Shown here: positions 44,458-53,515 of the stretch, in pieces
Numbering within the stretch: the stretch's first letter is position 1
Layout of the letters: every line of letters begins with the position of its first letter
Assembly: GCF_019801965.1 (NCBI RefSeq)
Contig: NZ_JAHVIA010000003.1
Coordinates: forward strand, 248,001-312,000
DNA: 64,000 nucleotides
Origin: Salipiger bermudensis
GTDB lineage: Bacteria; Pseudomonadota; Alphaproteobacteria; Rhodobacterales; Rhodobacteraceae
Direction: 5' to 3'
Position numbers and translations under genes: made by a program
The notes under the pieces: model-generated
The model's input: only the letters and a program-made list of their open reading frames with translations
The model's database searches: none
Told to the model about the DNA's origin: nothing

Positions 44458-44603
44458 CGATTAAAACTGTCGATGGATCCGGCGCGCAGATACGTGCCGA
44501 GAATCCCACAAACCGAGCCTGCCGGTTTCGCATAGATAGACAGCTGCCCGGTTTCCGAATAGCTCTAGGGGCCAAAGCGTTCACGAGAAACGGGATTGGC
44601 CAC

Positions 44604-46751
44604 ATGGCGGCGAGGGCAGCAAAGAAGGCGGGACAGGTCGGCGTCCTGGCGATGACGGCAGCGGGGATGCTGCTGGCCGGAAGCGCCCTGTCGCAACCCT
44701 TCCCGAGCTACAACACCTATGGCTCCCCGGGGCTGATCGACATGCCCACCGCGGAGATGGCCCCCGACGCCACCGTCGCGCTGACCTATGGCCATATCGC
44801 CGGCAGCAACCGCGGCTCGCTCGCCTTCCAGATGACCCCGTGGCTGACCGGCACCTTCCGTTACACGGGCATCGAGAATTTCGACGATCCGTCGAGCGTC
44901 GACGGGGTCTATTTCGACCGCAGCTTCGATATCCGCATGCAACTGCTGCGCGAGACCCGCCTGCGCCCCGCCATCGCGGTGGGCCTACAGGATTTCATCG
45001 GCACCGGCATCTATAGCGGCGAGTATCTCGTCGCCACCAAGACGCTCCCCAAGGGCGTGAAGATCACCGGCGGCCTCGGCTGGGGCCGTCTCGGCAGCTA
45101 TGATCCGATCGCCTCGATGGGCACCCGCCCGGCAACCGTGCTCGGCCGCGGCGGCATCCCGACCTACGATCGCTGGTTCCGTGGCGACATCGCGCCGTTC
45201 GCCGGCATCAGCTGGGCTCCGAACGACCGCCTGACCTTCGAGCTCGAATACTCCTCGGACCAGTACGACCAGGAAACTCGGAAGAGCGATTTCGAGCATG
45301 ACTCGCCGTTCAATCTCGGGATGCAGTATCGCTTCAACAACGACACCCAGCTGTCGCTCTACTACGCCTATGGCAACACCTTCGGCGTTCAGCTGAGCTA
45401 CCCGTTCAATCCCAAGACGCTCGGCGTCCCGGGCGGCGCCGAGACCGCCGGTCTTCCGGTCAAGGCGCGCGCACCGGGCTCCGCCCGCGATCTCGGCTGG
45501 ACCGCATCGCTGGAAGGCACCGAGGCCAGCGTCAAGCAGCGGCTCACCGCCAGCCTCGACCGCGACAAGCTCGATCTCGTCGGTTTCGATCTGAGCGCGA
45601 CCCGGGCCACCGTGCAGCTGCGCAACCCGACCTACGGCGCGCCGGCGCAGGCCATCGGCCGCACCGCGCGGGCGATGACCCGCCTGATGCCCGCCTCGGT
45701 CGAGGAATTCGTCATCATTCCGACCGAGAACGGCCTTCCGATGTCTGCGGTGACGCTGCAGCGCAGTGATCTCGAGGCGCTGGAAAACGACGCCGCGGTC
45801 GAGATGCTCGCCCGCACCGCGATCACGGATGCCTATGGTCGCGGCGCCCTGCCCGATCTCGAGGAGTTTCCGCGCTTCACCTGGAAGCTTCTGCCCTACT
45901 ACGATTACGCCACCTTCGACCCGGAGGCGCCGCTGCGGATCGACCTCGGCGCAAGCCTCTCGGCAAGCTGGGAGCTGCGCCCCAACGTCGTCCTGTCGGG
46001 CGCGATCAAGAAGAAGGTGTTCGGCAATCTCGACACCATCACGCGGGAATCGGAATCGAAGCTGCCGCGGGTCCGCACCGACTACAAGGAATACGCCACC
46101 GAGGGCGATCCCGCGATCAGCCGCCTGACGCTGGATGTCTATGGCCGCCCCGGCCCGGATCTCTACAGCCGGATGACGGTCGGCTATCTCGAGCGGATGT
46201 ATGCCGGCCTGTCGGGCGAGGTGCTGTGGAAGCCGGTCGGAAGCCGCTTCGCACTCGGCGCCGAGCTGAACTACATCCGCCGGCGCTCCTTCGACGGCAT
46301 GCTCGGCCTCGAGGAAAACGTCACCGTCGACCCCGTCTCCGGCATCGAGCGCGAGATCCCGGACGTGAACGGCCATGTCTCGGGCTACTACGCCTTCGGC
46401 AACGGGTTCCACGGTCAGGTCGATGTCGGCCGCTATCTCGCCGGCGATTACGGCGCCACCTTCACGCTGGAGCGCGAGTTCGCCAATGGCTGGCGTCTCG
46501 GCGCCTTCGCGACCTTCACCGATGTCTCGGAAGAGGATTTCGGCGAAGGCTCCTTCGACAAGGGCATCATGCTGACGGTCCCGTTCTCCATCGGCACCGC
46601 GAAGCCCTCGCGCGGCTCCGACACCTTCACCATCCGCTCCGTCCAGCGCGACGGCGGCGCCCGGCTCAACGTTTCGAGCCGGCTCTACGAACAGGTCCGA
46701 ACATGGCACGAGCCGGAAGTCGCCAACACCTGGGGGAGGTTCTGGAGATGA
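44604..46751 (+). CDS. YjbH-family outer-membrane protein (exopolysaccharide)
   Basis: This 715-aa exported protein matches the YjbH family (DUF940). It has a signal segment (VLAMTAAGMLLAGSALSQ), then NTYGSPGLIDMPTAEMAPD, and many alternating beta strands ending in aromatic residues, as in an outer-membrane barrel (GMQYRFNNDTQLSLYYAYG). Two similar halves are visible, with LYSRMTVGYLERMYAGLSGE opening the second. YjbH belongs to the yjbEFGH exopolysaccharide system of E. coli. I start it at 44604 (MAARAAKKAG). It overlaps the YjbF-family gene by 4 bp (ATGA). Confidence 0.88.
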   Translation: MAARAAKKAGQVGVLAMTAAGMLLAGSALSQPFPSYNTYGSPGLIDMPTAEMAPDATVALTYGHIAGSNRGSLAFQMTPWLTGTFRYTGIENFDDPSSVDGVYFDRSFDIRMQLLRETRLRPAIAVGLQDFIGTGIYSGEYLVATKTLPKGVKITGGLGWGRLGSYDPIASMGTRPATVLGRGGIPTYDRWFRGDIAPFAGISWAPNDRLTFELEYSSDQYDQETRKSDFEHDSPFNLGMQYRFNNDTQLSLYYAYGNTFGVQLSYPFNPKTLGVPGGAETAGLPVKARAPGSARDLGWTASLEGTEASVKQRLTASLDRDKLDLVGFDLSATRATVQLRNPTYGAPAQAIGRTARAMTRLMPASVEEFVIIPTENGLPMSAVTLQRSDLEALENDAAVEMLARTAITDAYGRGALPDLEEFPRFTWKLLPYYDYATFDPEAPLRIDLGASLSASWELRPNVVLSGAIKKKVFGNLDTITRESESKLPRVRTDYKEYATEGDPAISRLTLDVYGRPGPDLYSRMTVGYLERMYAGLSGEVLWKPVGSRFALGAELNYIRRRSFDGMLGLEENVTVDPVSGIEREIPDVNGHVSGYYAFGNGFHGQVDVGRYLAGDYGATFTLEREFANGWRLGAFATFTDVSEEDFGEGSFDKGIMLTVPFSIGTAKPSRGSDTFTIRSVQRDGGARLNVSSRLYEQVRTWHEPEVANTWGRFWR

Positions 46752-47416
46752 TCCCGCGCCTGCCCCGCCTTGCCGCGATCCTCGGACTGAGCACCACACT
46801 CGCCGGCTGCAGCAACGATCCATATTTCGATTTCCCGATCGACTCGTTCTACAACTCGCTTCTCAAGCGCGGCGGCGAGCCCTCGCAGGTCAGCCAGCAG
46901 GAGATCGTCGAGACGCTGTCGAAGAGCGATCTGCCGGTCACCTTCCTCGGCGTCGCCGACCGGGAGTCGCAGACGCTGCTGATCGGCATCGAACAGAACG
47001 GCCCCTACGACACCTACGCCAACGCTAACCGCCAGGCGATCACCATGCGAAACGGCATGATCACCGGCACGCGCGGCCTCAGCGGTGACCTGATGTCGAC
47101 CGACGAAGCCGCGCTGCTCTCGCTGGTGCGTGCCCGCCGCTCCGGCCAGGCCACCTATATCCAGCGCTTCCTGACCCCGGAAGACGTGACCGAGGTGCTC
47201 ACCTATCGCTGTGGCGTCGAGCCCGACAAGCCGGTCGATGTCGCCATGGGGCTGGTGCAAGGCAAGGCGACAGAGGTCGTTGCCGCCTGTGAGAGCGCCG
47301 ATGGCCCGCCCTTCGTCGATTACTATGTCGTCGGCGGCGATGGCGAGATCCTCGCCTCCCGGCAATGGCTCGGCGAGAATCTCGGCTACGTCGCGATGCA
47401 CCAGCTGCGCCGCTGA
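46748..47416 (+). CDS. YjbF/GfcB-family lipoprotein
   Basis: This 222-aa lipoprotein has a signal peptide with lipobox LAGC (residues 18-21) and family features PVTFLGVADRESQTLL and MITGTRGLSGDLMST. YjbF/GfcB proteins act with YjbH/GfcD in export of exopolysaccharide or group 4 capsule. It is translated with the YjbH gene (ATGA overlap). Its stop codon is part of a palindrome shared with the convergent sugar transferase. Confidence 0.87.
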   Translation: MIPRLPRLAAILGLSTTLAGCSNDPYFDFPIDSFYNSLLKRGGEPSQVSQQEIVETLSKSDLPVTFLGVADRESQTLLIGIEQNGPYDTYANANRQAITMRNGMITGTRGLSGDLMSTDEAALLSLVRARRSGQATYIQRFLTPEDVTEVLTYRCGVEPDKPVDVAMGLVQGKATEVVAACESADGPPFVDYYVVGGDGEILASRQWLGENLGYVAMHQLRR

Positions 47417-47429
47417 GCCCCGGGCTCAG
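47413..47429. terminator. Palindrome covering both convergent stop codons
   Basis: ctgagccc / gggctcag with a 1-nt centre spans the YjbF-family stop and the sugar transferase stop. It could act as a compact bidirectional terminator, but neither side has a T-run. Confidence 0.4.
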
Positions 47430-48037
47430 TGCAGCGGCAGGCGGCGGATCACCGTCGCCAGAACCAGCCGCGCGTCGTAGCACAGGCTGCGCCGACGCGC
47501 GTAGATCAGGTCGAGCCGGGCCTTGCGCGGCACGCATCTCCGGCAATAGACCGCCTCGGTCTCTTCCTTGCTGCGACACGGCGCCAGCAGCTGCTCCTCG
47601 GTGCGGTGGTAGGCCAGCGTTGCCAGACCGGTGACCCCGGGCCGCGCCTTCAGCACCTCGCCATAGATCTCCGGAAACATCTCGGTGTAGCGGCGCAGCG
47701 GCGGCCGCGGACCGACGAAGCTGATATCGCCGCGCAGGATGTTCCAGAGCTGCGGCAGCTCGTCGAGACGGTAGCGCCGCAGCACCTTGCCGGTGCGGGT
47801 GATGCGGCTCGTCTTGTCGCCGCCCGACACGCCGCTGTCCGACCGGTCGGTGGTCATGGTGCGGAACTTCCAGAGCGCGAAGCCTTGATCGGGCGTCTTC
47901 ATCCGCTCGGAGACGTAAAACACCGGCGCCCCGTCGCGCAGCAGGATCAGCAGCGCGATGATCAGGATCGCCGGCGTCAGCACCACCGCCAGCAGGCCGG
48001 CGAGCCCGATATCGAAGGCGCGCTTGGCCGGGCTCAT
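47426..48037 (-). CDS. Undecaprenyl-phosphate sugar phosphotransferase (bacterial sugar transferase)
   Basis: This 203-aa protein matches the small (monotopic) bacterial sugar transferases (PF02397). A re-entrant N-terminal helix (LAGLLAVVLTPAILIIALLI) precedes LWKFRTM, then DELPQLWNIL, GDISFVGPRP and RPGVTGLATL. It starts glycan assembly by moving a sugar phosphate to undecaprenyl phosphate. The C-terminal extension has several Cys (AVYCRRCVPRKARLDLIY). It is divergent from the Wza-like gene. The sugar cannot be predicted. Confidence 0.92.
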   Translation of the reverse strand: MSPAKRAFDIGLAGLLAVVLTPAILIIALLILLRDGAPVFYVSERMKTPDQGFALWKFRTMTTDRSDSGVSGGDKTSRITRTGKVLRRYRLDELPQLWNILRGDISFVGPRPPLRRYTEMFPEIYGEVLKARPGVTGLATLAYHRTEEQLLAPCRSKEETEAVYCRRCVPRKARLDLIYARRRSLCYDARLVLATVIRRLPLH

Positions 48038-48227
48038 GCGCGGATCCCCCGCTTATCCGAGGCCCCTGCCCCGGCGGCCGGTTCTCGCTTGTTCGGAATC
48101 GAGAGCGCTGAAACTGTCACGGTGGCCTGTCCGAATGGGAATTTCGACGATAGAAGATTGTCTAGCACCGGGCGCTGACGCTAAGAAGTTCGGTGAGACG
48201 ACCGAAGGTTCACCGAGGGACGCTGTA

Positions 48228-49346
48228 TTGCCAAGACCACACTTTTTCGTCGCTGCGCTCGTCCTCCTGCTTGCGGCAGCCTGCTCGCAACTGCCGCGCG
48301 GCGCGGCGGTCCAGGCCGAGATCGTCAGCGAATACAATGTCGAGAACCCATCTTTCCAGGCGATCCGCGTCACCCGCGCCAACATGCCGATGATCGCCAC
48401 CTGGCCCCGCACCGGCTGGGAAAACGAATATCCCTGGCCCGGCACCTCGCACGGCGCCAATTCCAGCGTCATCCAGACTGGCGACAAGCTCGATATCGTC
48501 ATCTGGGACAGCCAGGAAAACTCGCTTCTGACCGGCGCGGCCGAGAAATCCGCCGCACTGAAAGGTGTTGAGGTCGGCCCGAACGGCGCGGTTTTCGTAC
48601 CTTATGTGGATGAGGTCTTCGTGCGCGGGCTCTCGCCGCAATCCGCCCGTGCCCGCATCCAGGACAAGCTGATGCAGATCGCGCCGTCGGCGCAGGTTCA
48701 GCTCAGCCTGCAGCAAGGGCGCAGCAACTCGGTCGAGCTGGTCGGTGGCGTTGCCAATCCGGGCGCCTTTCCGATGCCCTCGCGCAACTACAAGATCCTC
48801 GGCCTGATCGCCGATGGCGGCGGGGTCAGCCCCACCCTCAACAATCCGCGTGTCCGGCTGCTGCGTGGCGGCACGACATATGAGACCTCGGTCGAAGACC
48901 TGCTCGACAACGGCGTTCGCAATACGCTGCTGATGCCCGGCGATACGGTGATCATCGAGGAGGACAAGAAGACCTTCACCGCGATCGGCGCCTCCGGCCT
49001 CGAGGATCTGATCGACTTTCCCAAGGATGATCTCAGCGCAATCGAGTCCGTTGCCCTGTTCGGTGGTCTCGCAGATGCCCGCGCCGACCCGCAGGGTGTC
49101 TTGGTGCTCCGCGAATACGACGTGCACCAGCTGCGCTCCGATGGTAGCGCGCCCAGCATGCAGCAGGTGATCTTCGCCTTCGATCTGACCTCGGCCGACG
49201 GGCTCTTCGCGGCGCGCAAGTTCCGGATCAATCCCGGCGACACCGTGCTCGCCACCGAGTCGCCGCTGAGCCAGACCCGGACCCTGTTCTCGCTGATCGG
49301 CACGGCCTTCGGCCTGACCCAGCAGGTCGCGGGGATCAGTTTCTGA
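48228..49346 (+). CDS. Polysaccharide export outer-membrane lipoprotein (Wza/KpsD-like)
   Basis: This protein of about 372 aa has a lipoprotein signal (FFVAALVLLLAAAC) and a Poly_export domain (QTGDKLDIVIWDSQENS) followed by SLBB-type segments (VELVGGVANPGAFPMP; ILGLIADGGGVSP; LLMPGDTVIIEEDKKTF). It would form the outer-membrane export channel. The start is a TTG at 48228 with GAGGGA 8 nt upstream, which puts the signal peptide at the N-terminus. An in-frame ATG at 48135 would bury it. No Wzc kinase or polymerase gene is nearby. Confidence 0.88.
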   Translation: MPRPHFFVAALVLLLAAACSQLPRGAAVQAEIVSEYNVENPSFQAIRVTRANMPMIATWPRTGWENEYPWPGTSHGANSSVIQTGDKLDIVIWDSQENSLLTGAAEKSAALKGVEVGPNGAVFVPYVDEVFVRGLSPQSARARIQDKLMQIAPSAQVQLSLQQGRSNSVELVGGVANPGAFPMPSRNYKILGLIADGGGVSPTLNNPRVRLLRGGTTYETSVEDLLDNGVRNTLLMPGDTVIIEEDKKTFTAIGASGLEDLIDFPKDDLSAIESVALFGGLADARADPQGVLVLREYDVHQLRSDGSAPSMQQVIFAFDLTSADGLFAARKFRINPGDTVLATESPLSQTRTLFSLIGTAFGLTQQVAGISF

Positions 49347-49371
49347 CGCGAACCGACCCGAGCGGAACGCA

Positions 49372-49399
49372 AAAGGGCGCATCCTCGGATGCGCCCTTT
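49372..49399. terminator. Bidirectional intrinsic terminator
   Basis: A perfect 13-bp stem (aaagggcgcatcc / ggatgcgcccttt) has a 2-nt centre. It lies 25 bp past the Wza-like stop and 54 bp past the convergent cytochrome c stop, with T-runs in both directions. Confidence 0.9.
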
Positions 49400-49453
49400 C
49401 TGTTTGGCGATGACCGGCGGTCCTGACTCCGCCGGCCAAAGGTTACACGAAGC

Positions 49454-49882
49454 TTACATGTCACCGCCAAGCGAGGCGAGGTAGGCATAGACGTCGGCCG
49501 CGCCTTCGCGCAGCTTGAAGGTCATGCCCGAGCGCGCGCCGCTGTCGTCGAGATATTCGCGAAGGAAGCCGGTCGGATCCTGAACGTAGGCCTCGAACGA
49601 GGCCTCATCCCAGACCAGCCCCTTCTCGCCGGCTTCCTCGATGGACTTCTTGTAGCGGAAATCCTCCACCGAGCCGGCCTCGCTGCCGATGATGCCATAG
49701 AGGTTTGGCCCGGTGCGGCCGCCTTTCACGATGGTCTCGCCGGCATCGTCGACGATCATGTGGCAGGAGCGACAGCGCTTGCCGAACAGGTCTTCGCCGG
49801 CGGCGGCGTCGCCGGCCTCCTGAGCGACCGCGCTGCCGGCAAGAGTCACTGCGGCGAGGGCCGTGGCTATCTTGAGTTTCAT
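49454..49882 (-). CDS. Periplasmic class I cytochrome c
   Basis: This 142-aa protein has a signal peptide (KLKIATALAAVTLAGSAVAQ), a single heme motif CRSCH (residues 37-41), the GRTGPNLYGIIG segment, and a distal Met in GARSGMTFKL. It resembles cytochrome c2/c-551-type electron carriers of Rhodobacteraceae. Its partners are not visible. I start it at 49882 (MKLKIA) because the signal peptide begins there. The longer frame adds 11 polar residues. It is monocistronic and divergent from idi. Confidence 0.9.
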   Translation of the reverse strand: MKLKIATALAAVTLAGSAVAQEAGDAAAGEDLFGKRCRSCHMIVDDAGETIVKGGRTGPNLYGIIGSEAGSVEDFRYKKSIEEAGEKGLVWDEASFEAYVQDPTGFLREYLDDSGARSGMTFKLREGAADVYAYLASLGGDM

Positions 49883-50021
49883 GGATTCTGTCTCCCGTGA
49901 CGTAGTTCCGGACAAAAACCTAGCGCAGGGGCGCAGAACTCAACAATAGCCGGACCCCTCACATGCGACCAAATGGCAGTGCCAGCTTGACGCCATCGGC
50001 ACGGCATTGGAAAGAAGCGCC

Positions 50022-50543
50022 ATGACCAACGACATCCCCGCATGGGTCGACGGCACGCTGACGCCGGTCGACAAGCTCGAGGCGCATCTCAGGGGCCTGC
50101 GGCACAAGGCCATCTCGGTGTTCCTGCTGCGCGGCGACGCGGTGCTGATCCAGCGCCGGGCGCTCGGCAAGTATCACACGCCAGGGCTCTGGGCGAACAC
50201 CTGCTGCACCCATCCGCACTGGGACGAGACGCCGCTCGGCTGTGCCACGCGCCGGCTGCGCGAGGAGCTGGGGATCGAGGGCGTTGCGCTCAGCCCTCGC
50301 GGTCAGGTCGAATACCGTGCCGATGTCGGCGGCGGCATGATCGAGCACGAGCTGGTCGACATCTTCGTGGGCCATGCCCCCGAGGGGCTGGAGATCGCGC
50401 CCAACCCGGACGAGGTCATGGACGCTGTCTGGGTCGCGATCGACGAACTGCACCGGCAGACGCGCGAGGAGGCCGAGCGCTTCACCCCGTGGCTGCGGAT
50501 CTATCTCGACCAGCATGCCGAGCAGATCCTCGCGGATCCCTGA
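50022..50543 (+). CDS. idi: Isopentenyl-diphosphate delta-isomerase, type I
   Basis: This 173-aa Nudix-fold enzyme has the catalytic Cys motif NTCCTHPH (residues 59-66), the Nudix-like RRLREELGIE, and the metal/catalytic region IEHELVDIF with Glu108 and Glu110. It interconverts isopentenyl and dimethylallyl diphosphate for isoprenoid, quinone and carotenoid synthesis. The start at 50022 (MTNDIPAW) is an ATG. A TTG 5 codons upstream is less likely. It ends 3 bp from the convergent Smr gene. Confidence 0.94.
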   Translation: MTNDIPAWVDGTLTPVDKLEAHLRGLRHKAISVFLLRGDAVLIQRRALGKYHTPGLWANTCCTHPHWDETPLGCATRRLREELGIEGVALSPRGQVEYRADVGGGMIEHELVDIFVGHAPEGLEIAPNPDEVMDAVWVAIDELHRQTREEAERFTPWLRIYLDQHAEQILADP

Positions 50544-50546
50544 GCC

Positions 50547-51140
50547 TCAACGGCGCTTGCGGAGATAGACGTAATAGGCGCCCGAGCCGCCATGCTTGCC
50601 ATGCGCCTCGGAGACCTGCAGAACCGCCTGCGCCACCGGCGGCAGGCGCAGCCATTGCGGCACCTGCGTCTTCAGGACGCCGCGCCGGCGAGGCATCGGA
50701 TCGTGCGGATCCTCGCGCATGCCCTTGCCGGTGATCACCAGCACCAGCCGCAGGCCACGGGTCTGCGAGGTCAGGATGAAGCGGATCAGCTCGGGATGGG
50801 CCTGATCAATGGTCATGCCGTGCAGGTCGATGCGCGATTCCGGCACCAGCTTGCCACGCTTCATCCGCGTGAACGACTTGGCATCCATCCGCACCGGATC
50901 GCGGGACAGACGATCCGAGGTGGTTCCGAGGAAATCGTGATGCTCGGGTGCCGGCTGGACGCGGCTGCCGAGATCGAAGGCGGGCAGGGGATCTCTTGGC
51001 GGCGGCGATTTGCGTGGCGGACGGCGGCTCGCGGCCTCCTCGGGCTCCGGTGCCGGTTTCTGCCCGGGCAGGCGCTCGGCGGAGCGCGCCACCTGTTGCC
51101 AGAGCTCGAGCTCCTCCGGTCGCAGCCGCCGCTTTCTCAT
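50547..51140 (-). CDS. Smr-domain protein
   Basis: This 197-aa protein has a disordered Pro/Arg-rich N-terminus and a C-terminal Smr domain (about residues 100-195) with IDLHGMTIDQAHPELIRFI, VITGKGMREDP and the end motif HGKHGGSGAYYVYLR. Smr domains have nuclease or nicking activity and in bacteria occur in MutS2 and in standalone proteins such as E. coli SmrA/SmrB. The last type cleaves mRNA at collided ribosomes, but the present role is unknown. It overlaps mltA by 4 bp (ATGA). Confidence 0.9.
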   Translation of the reverse strand: MRKRRLRPEELELWQQVARSAERLPGQKPAPEPEEAASRRPPRKSPPPRDPLPAFDLGSRVQPAPEHHDFLGTTSDRLSRDPVRMDAKSFTRMKRGKLVPESRIDLHGMTIDQAHPELIRFILTSQTRGLRLVLVITGKGMREDPHDPMPRRRGVLKTQVPQWLRLPPVAQAVLQVSEAHGKHGGSGAYYVYLRKRR

Positions 51141-52180
51141 AGCACCGATTCCGGCAGCAGCGCATAGGCGCGCTGGATCGGCAGCAAGACAACGAGACGG
51201 CCCGGATCCTTGATCTCGCCGGCCCGGCGGCCCGCCGCATCGCCGGTGCCGAAAAAGATGTCGGCCCGCTGCGCGCCCTTGATCGCCGAACCAGTATCCT
51301 GCGCTATCATCAGCCGATGCAGCGGCTCGGCCCCGGCCTTCTCAATCCAGACCGGCGCGCCGAGCGGCGTGAAGGCGGGATCGACCGCGATGCTGCGCAG
51401 CGTGGTGATCGAGCGATTCATCGCCCCGAGCGGACCGCGCTCGGCAGGCACTTCGCTCACCTCGCGAAAGAAGACGTACGACGGATTGTGATAGAGCAGG
51501 TCTTCGCCATCGAACGGGTTGCTGCGGACCCAGTTCTTGATCACTTGCGCTGAGACCTGGTGCGGATCGAAGGTGCCGCGGCGGATCAGCTCCTTGCCGA
51601 TCGAGCGGTAGGGATGGCCGTTGGCCCCGCCATACCCCACGCGCAGATGACGACCATCGGGCAGGCGGATTCGGCCCGAGCCCTGCACCTGCAGGAAGAA
51701 CAGCTCCACCGGATCGTCGACCCAGGCAATCTCGAGCCCGCGCCCCCGCATCACGTCGGTCGACAGGATCTCGCGCCGTTCGAGCCAGGGCCGGATCTCT
51801 TCCGCCTCGGGCGGCATGCGGTAGATCGGGTAGCGATAGCGCGGCGTCTCCACCAGCGATCCGTCGAGCTCGGGCTCGAAATAGCCGGTGAACAGCCCGT
51901 CTCCGCCATCGGAGATCAGAACCGGGCGGAAGAACAGCTCGAAGAAATCCTTCGCATCCTCCGTCTCACGGGCCACGGCGCAAAGGCTGCGCCAGTCGGG
52001 CTCGTCGAGATCGCCGCAGGTCTCCAGAAATACCGAAAGGGCGGCGGAGTGATCGTCCGCCGCCCAGCCGTCGAGATCCGAGAACTCGAGAATCCGGTAT
52101 GTGGTGTCTGTGTCCGCCGCGCTCATGGTGCCTGCCAGTGCCATGCCGGCGAGGATCGCGGCACGGATCGCCTGTCGCAT
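51137..52180 (-). CDS. mltA: Membrane-bound lytic murein transglycosylase A (MltA)
   Basis: This 347-aa protein has a signal peptide, MltA-domain segments (GLFTGYFEPELDGS; FFLQVQGSGRIRLPDG; VGYGGANGHPYRSIGKELI) and a C-terminal 3D domain (AQDTGSAIKGAQRADIFFG) with the catalytic Asp. It cleaves peptidoglycan to 1,6-anhydromuropeptides. The signal lacks an obvious lipobox, so it may be periplasmic rather than a lipoprotein. It overlaps the Tim44-like gene by one base (TAATG). Confidence 0.93.
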   Translation of the reverse strand: MRQAIRAAILAGMALAGTMSAADTDTTYRILEFSDLDGWAADDHSAALSVFLETCGDLDEPDWRSLCAVARETEDAKDFFELFFRPVLISDGGDGLFTGYFEPELDGSLVETPRYRYPIYRMPPEAEEIRPWLERREILSTDVMRGRGLEIAWVDDPVELFFLQVQGSGRIRLPDGRHLRVGYGGANGHPYRSIGKELIRRGTFDPHQVSAQVIKNWVRSNPFDGEDLLYHNPSYVFFREVSEVPAERGPLGAMNRSITTLRSIAVDPAFTPLGAPVWIEKAGAEPLHRLMIAQDTGSAIKGAQRADIFFGTGDAAGRRAGEIKDPGRLVVLLPIQRAYALLPESVL

Positions 52181-52839
52181 TATTCGTCGGTCGCGACCAG
52201 CTGCCAGTTGGGATCGTCGCTGCCCATGCGGCGGGCATAGGTCCAGACATCCTTCTGGCGCTTGACCGCGGTCGGGCTGCCTTCGATCACCTCGCCCGCG
52301 GCGTTCTTCACCACCGAGGTCAGCTCGCCGACATATTTTACCGTGATTTCGGCCAGGCGTTCGCCCTCGTCGAAGGTCGCATCCACCAGCGACAGCTCGC
52401 GCACGCCGACGAACTGCGCCTCGATGGTCAGGCCCTGCTGGGCGCGTTGCTCGATCACCTCGCTGAAGGTCTCGTAGAGCTCGTCGGACAGGAACGGCTT
52501 GAGATCCTCGATCTCGCCATTGTCGAAGCCCATCAGGATCATCTCGTAGGCGCCGCGCGCGCCGGAGAGGAACTCACCCACGCCGAAGGAAGGCTCGGCG
52601 CGCTTCATCTTGGCCAGCGCCTCGGCGGCGGGGCTGTTTTCGGGCACGTGATCGATGATATCGTGATCGGGGCCGCCTTCGATGACCTCGAAGTCGCGCG
52701 CGGCATCGTCGCGGCGGCTGGGCGCGGGGGCCTGGGGCTTCTCGAAGCCGTCGCGGGTTCCCAGGACGCTGCGCAACCGCAGGATCAGGAAAATCGCGAT
52801 CCCGGCAAGGACCAGAAGCTGGACGATCGGCGTGTTCAT
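52180..52839 (-). CDS. Tim44/TimA-like membrane protein
   Basis: This 219-aa protein has one N-terminal membrane helix (PIVQLLVLAGIAIFLILRL), an Asp/Glu-rich linker and a C-terminal Tim44-like domain (SDELYETFSEVIEQRAQQGLT; EITVKYVGELTSVV; DPNWQLVATDE). Alphaproteobacterial homologues (TimA) are inner-membrane proteins related to the mitochondrial import motor subunit Tim44. Their role is not settled. The start at 52839 (MNTPIVQ) is chosen because the longer frame runs antisense to fxsA. It heads the unit with mltA and the Smr gene. Confidence 0.9.
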   Translation of the reverse strand: MNTPIVQLLVLAGIAIFLILRLRSVLGTRDGFEKPQAPAPSRRDDAARDFEVIEGGPDHDIIDHVPENSPAAEALAKMKRAEPSFGVGEFLSGARGAYEMILMGFDNGEIEDLKPFLSDELYETFSEVIEQRAQQGLTIEAQFVGVRELSLVDATFDEGERLAEITVKYVGELTSVVKNAAGEVIEGSPTAVKRQKDVWTYARRMGSDDPNWQLVATDE

Positions 52840-52942
52840 CGGCACCTCATGCGCGCAAACGTGGAAGTTCTGTCGTTGCAATCCTATGTAGGGGCTGGGT
52901 CCCGGCAAGTCTACCGGCCCCCAACCCGAAGGGAGACCGCAT

Positions 52943-53458
52943 ATGTGGCTTTTTCTGGCATTTTTGCTCGTGCCGCTGATCGAAATCGGATTGTTCATCC
53001 AGGTGGGCGGCCTGATCGGCCTGTTTCCGACGCTGGCCATCGTCGTCATCACCGCGGTGATCGGCACATGGCTGGTGCGGTCGCAGGGCCTGAGGGCGAT
53101 GGGTGATCTGCAAGGATCGTTCTCGCGGCTCGAGGATCCCACCACGCCGCTGGCCCATGGCGCGATGATCCTTCTCGCCGGCGCGCTGCTGCTGACGCCG
53201 GGCTTCTTCACCGATGCGGTGGGCTTCGCGCTGCTGACCCCGGCGTTCCGCAAGATGGTGCTGAATTACATCTCGCGCCGGGTGACCGTGACGCGGTTCG
53301 AAATGGGGGGACGCCCCGGGCCGCGCCCAGGCCCCCAGCCGGACATGCGACAAAATCCGCAGCATTCTTCGCAAGGCGATGTCATTGACGGCGAATTTAC
53401 GGAACTGGGGCAAGACAAGAAGCCAAATCACCCCGGCTCGGGCTGGACGAAGCATTGA
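52943..53458 (+). CDS. fxsA: FxsA family membrane protein
   Basis: This 171-aa protein has the FxsA pattern: FLAFLLVPLIEIGLFIQVGG, FPTLAIVVITAVIGTWLVRSQG and a third helix LLAGALLLTPGFFTDAVGF. The C-terminal tail is polar. E. coli FxsA eases phage T7 exclusion by F plasmid when overproduced; the normal function is unknown. GAAGGGAG precedes the ATG. It is divergent from the Tim44-like gene and 57 bp before secB, an arrangement conserved in relatives. Confidence 0.92.
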   Translation: MWLFLAFLLVPLIEIGLFIQVGGLIGLFPTLAIVVITAVIGTWLVRSQGLRAMGDLQGSFSRLEDPTTPLAHGAMILLAGALLLTPGFFTDAVGFALLTPAFRKMVLNYISRRVTVTRFEMGGRPGPRPGPQPDMRQNPQHSSQGDVIDGEFTELGQDKKPNHPGSGWTKH

Positions 53459-53515
53459 GACGCCGTGACGGGGCTGCTATTGCATACCCAAACCTGCTTC
53501 GAGGAGTGAAACATC

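Noticed and set aside
44985-46823. A 612-codon minus-strand frame opposite the YjbH-family gene
   Set aside because: It is antisense to a YjbH-type protein with signal peptide and coupled downstream gene. No motif supports it.
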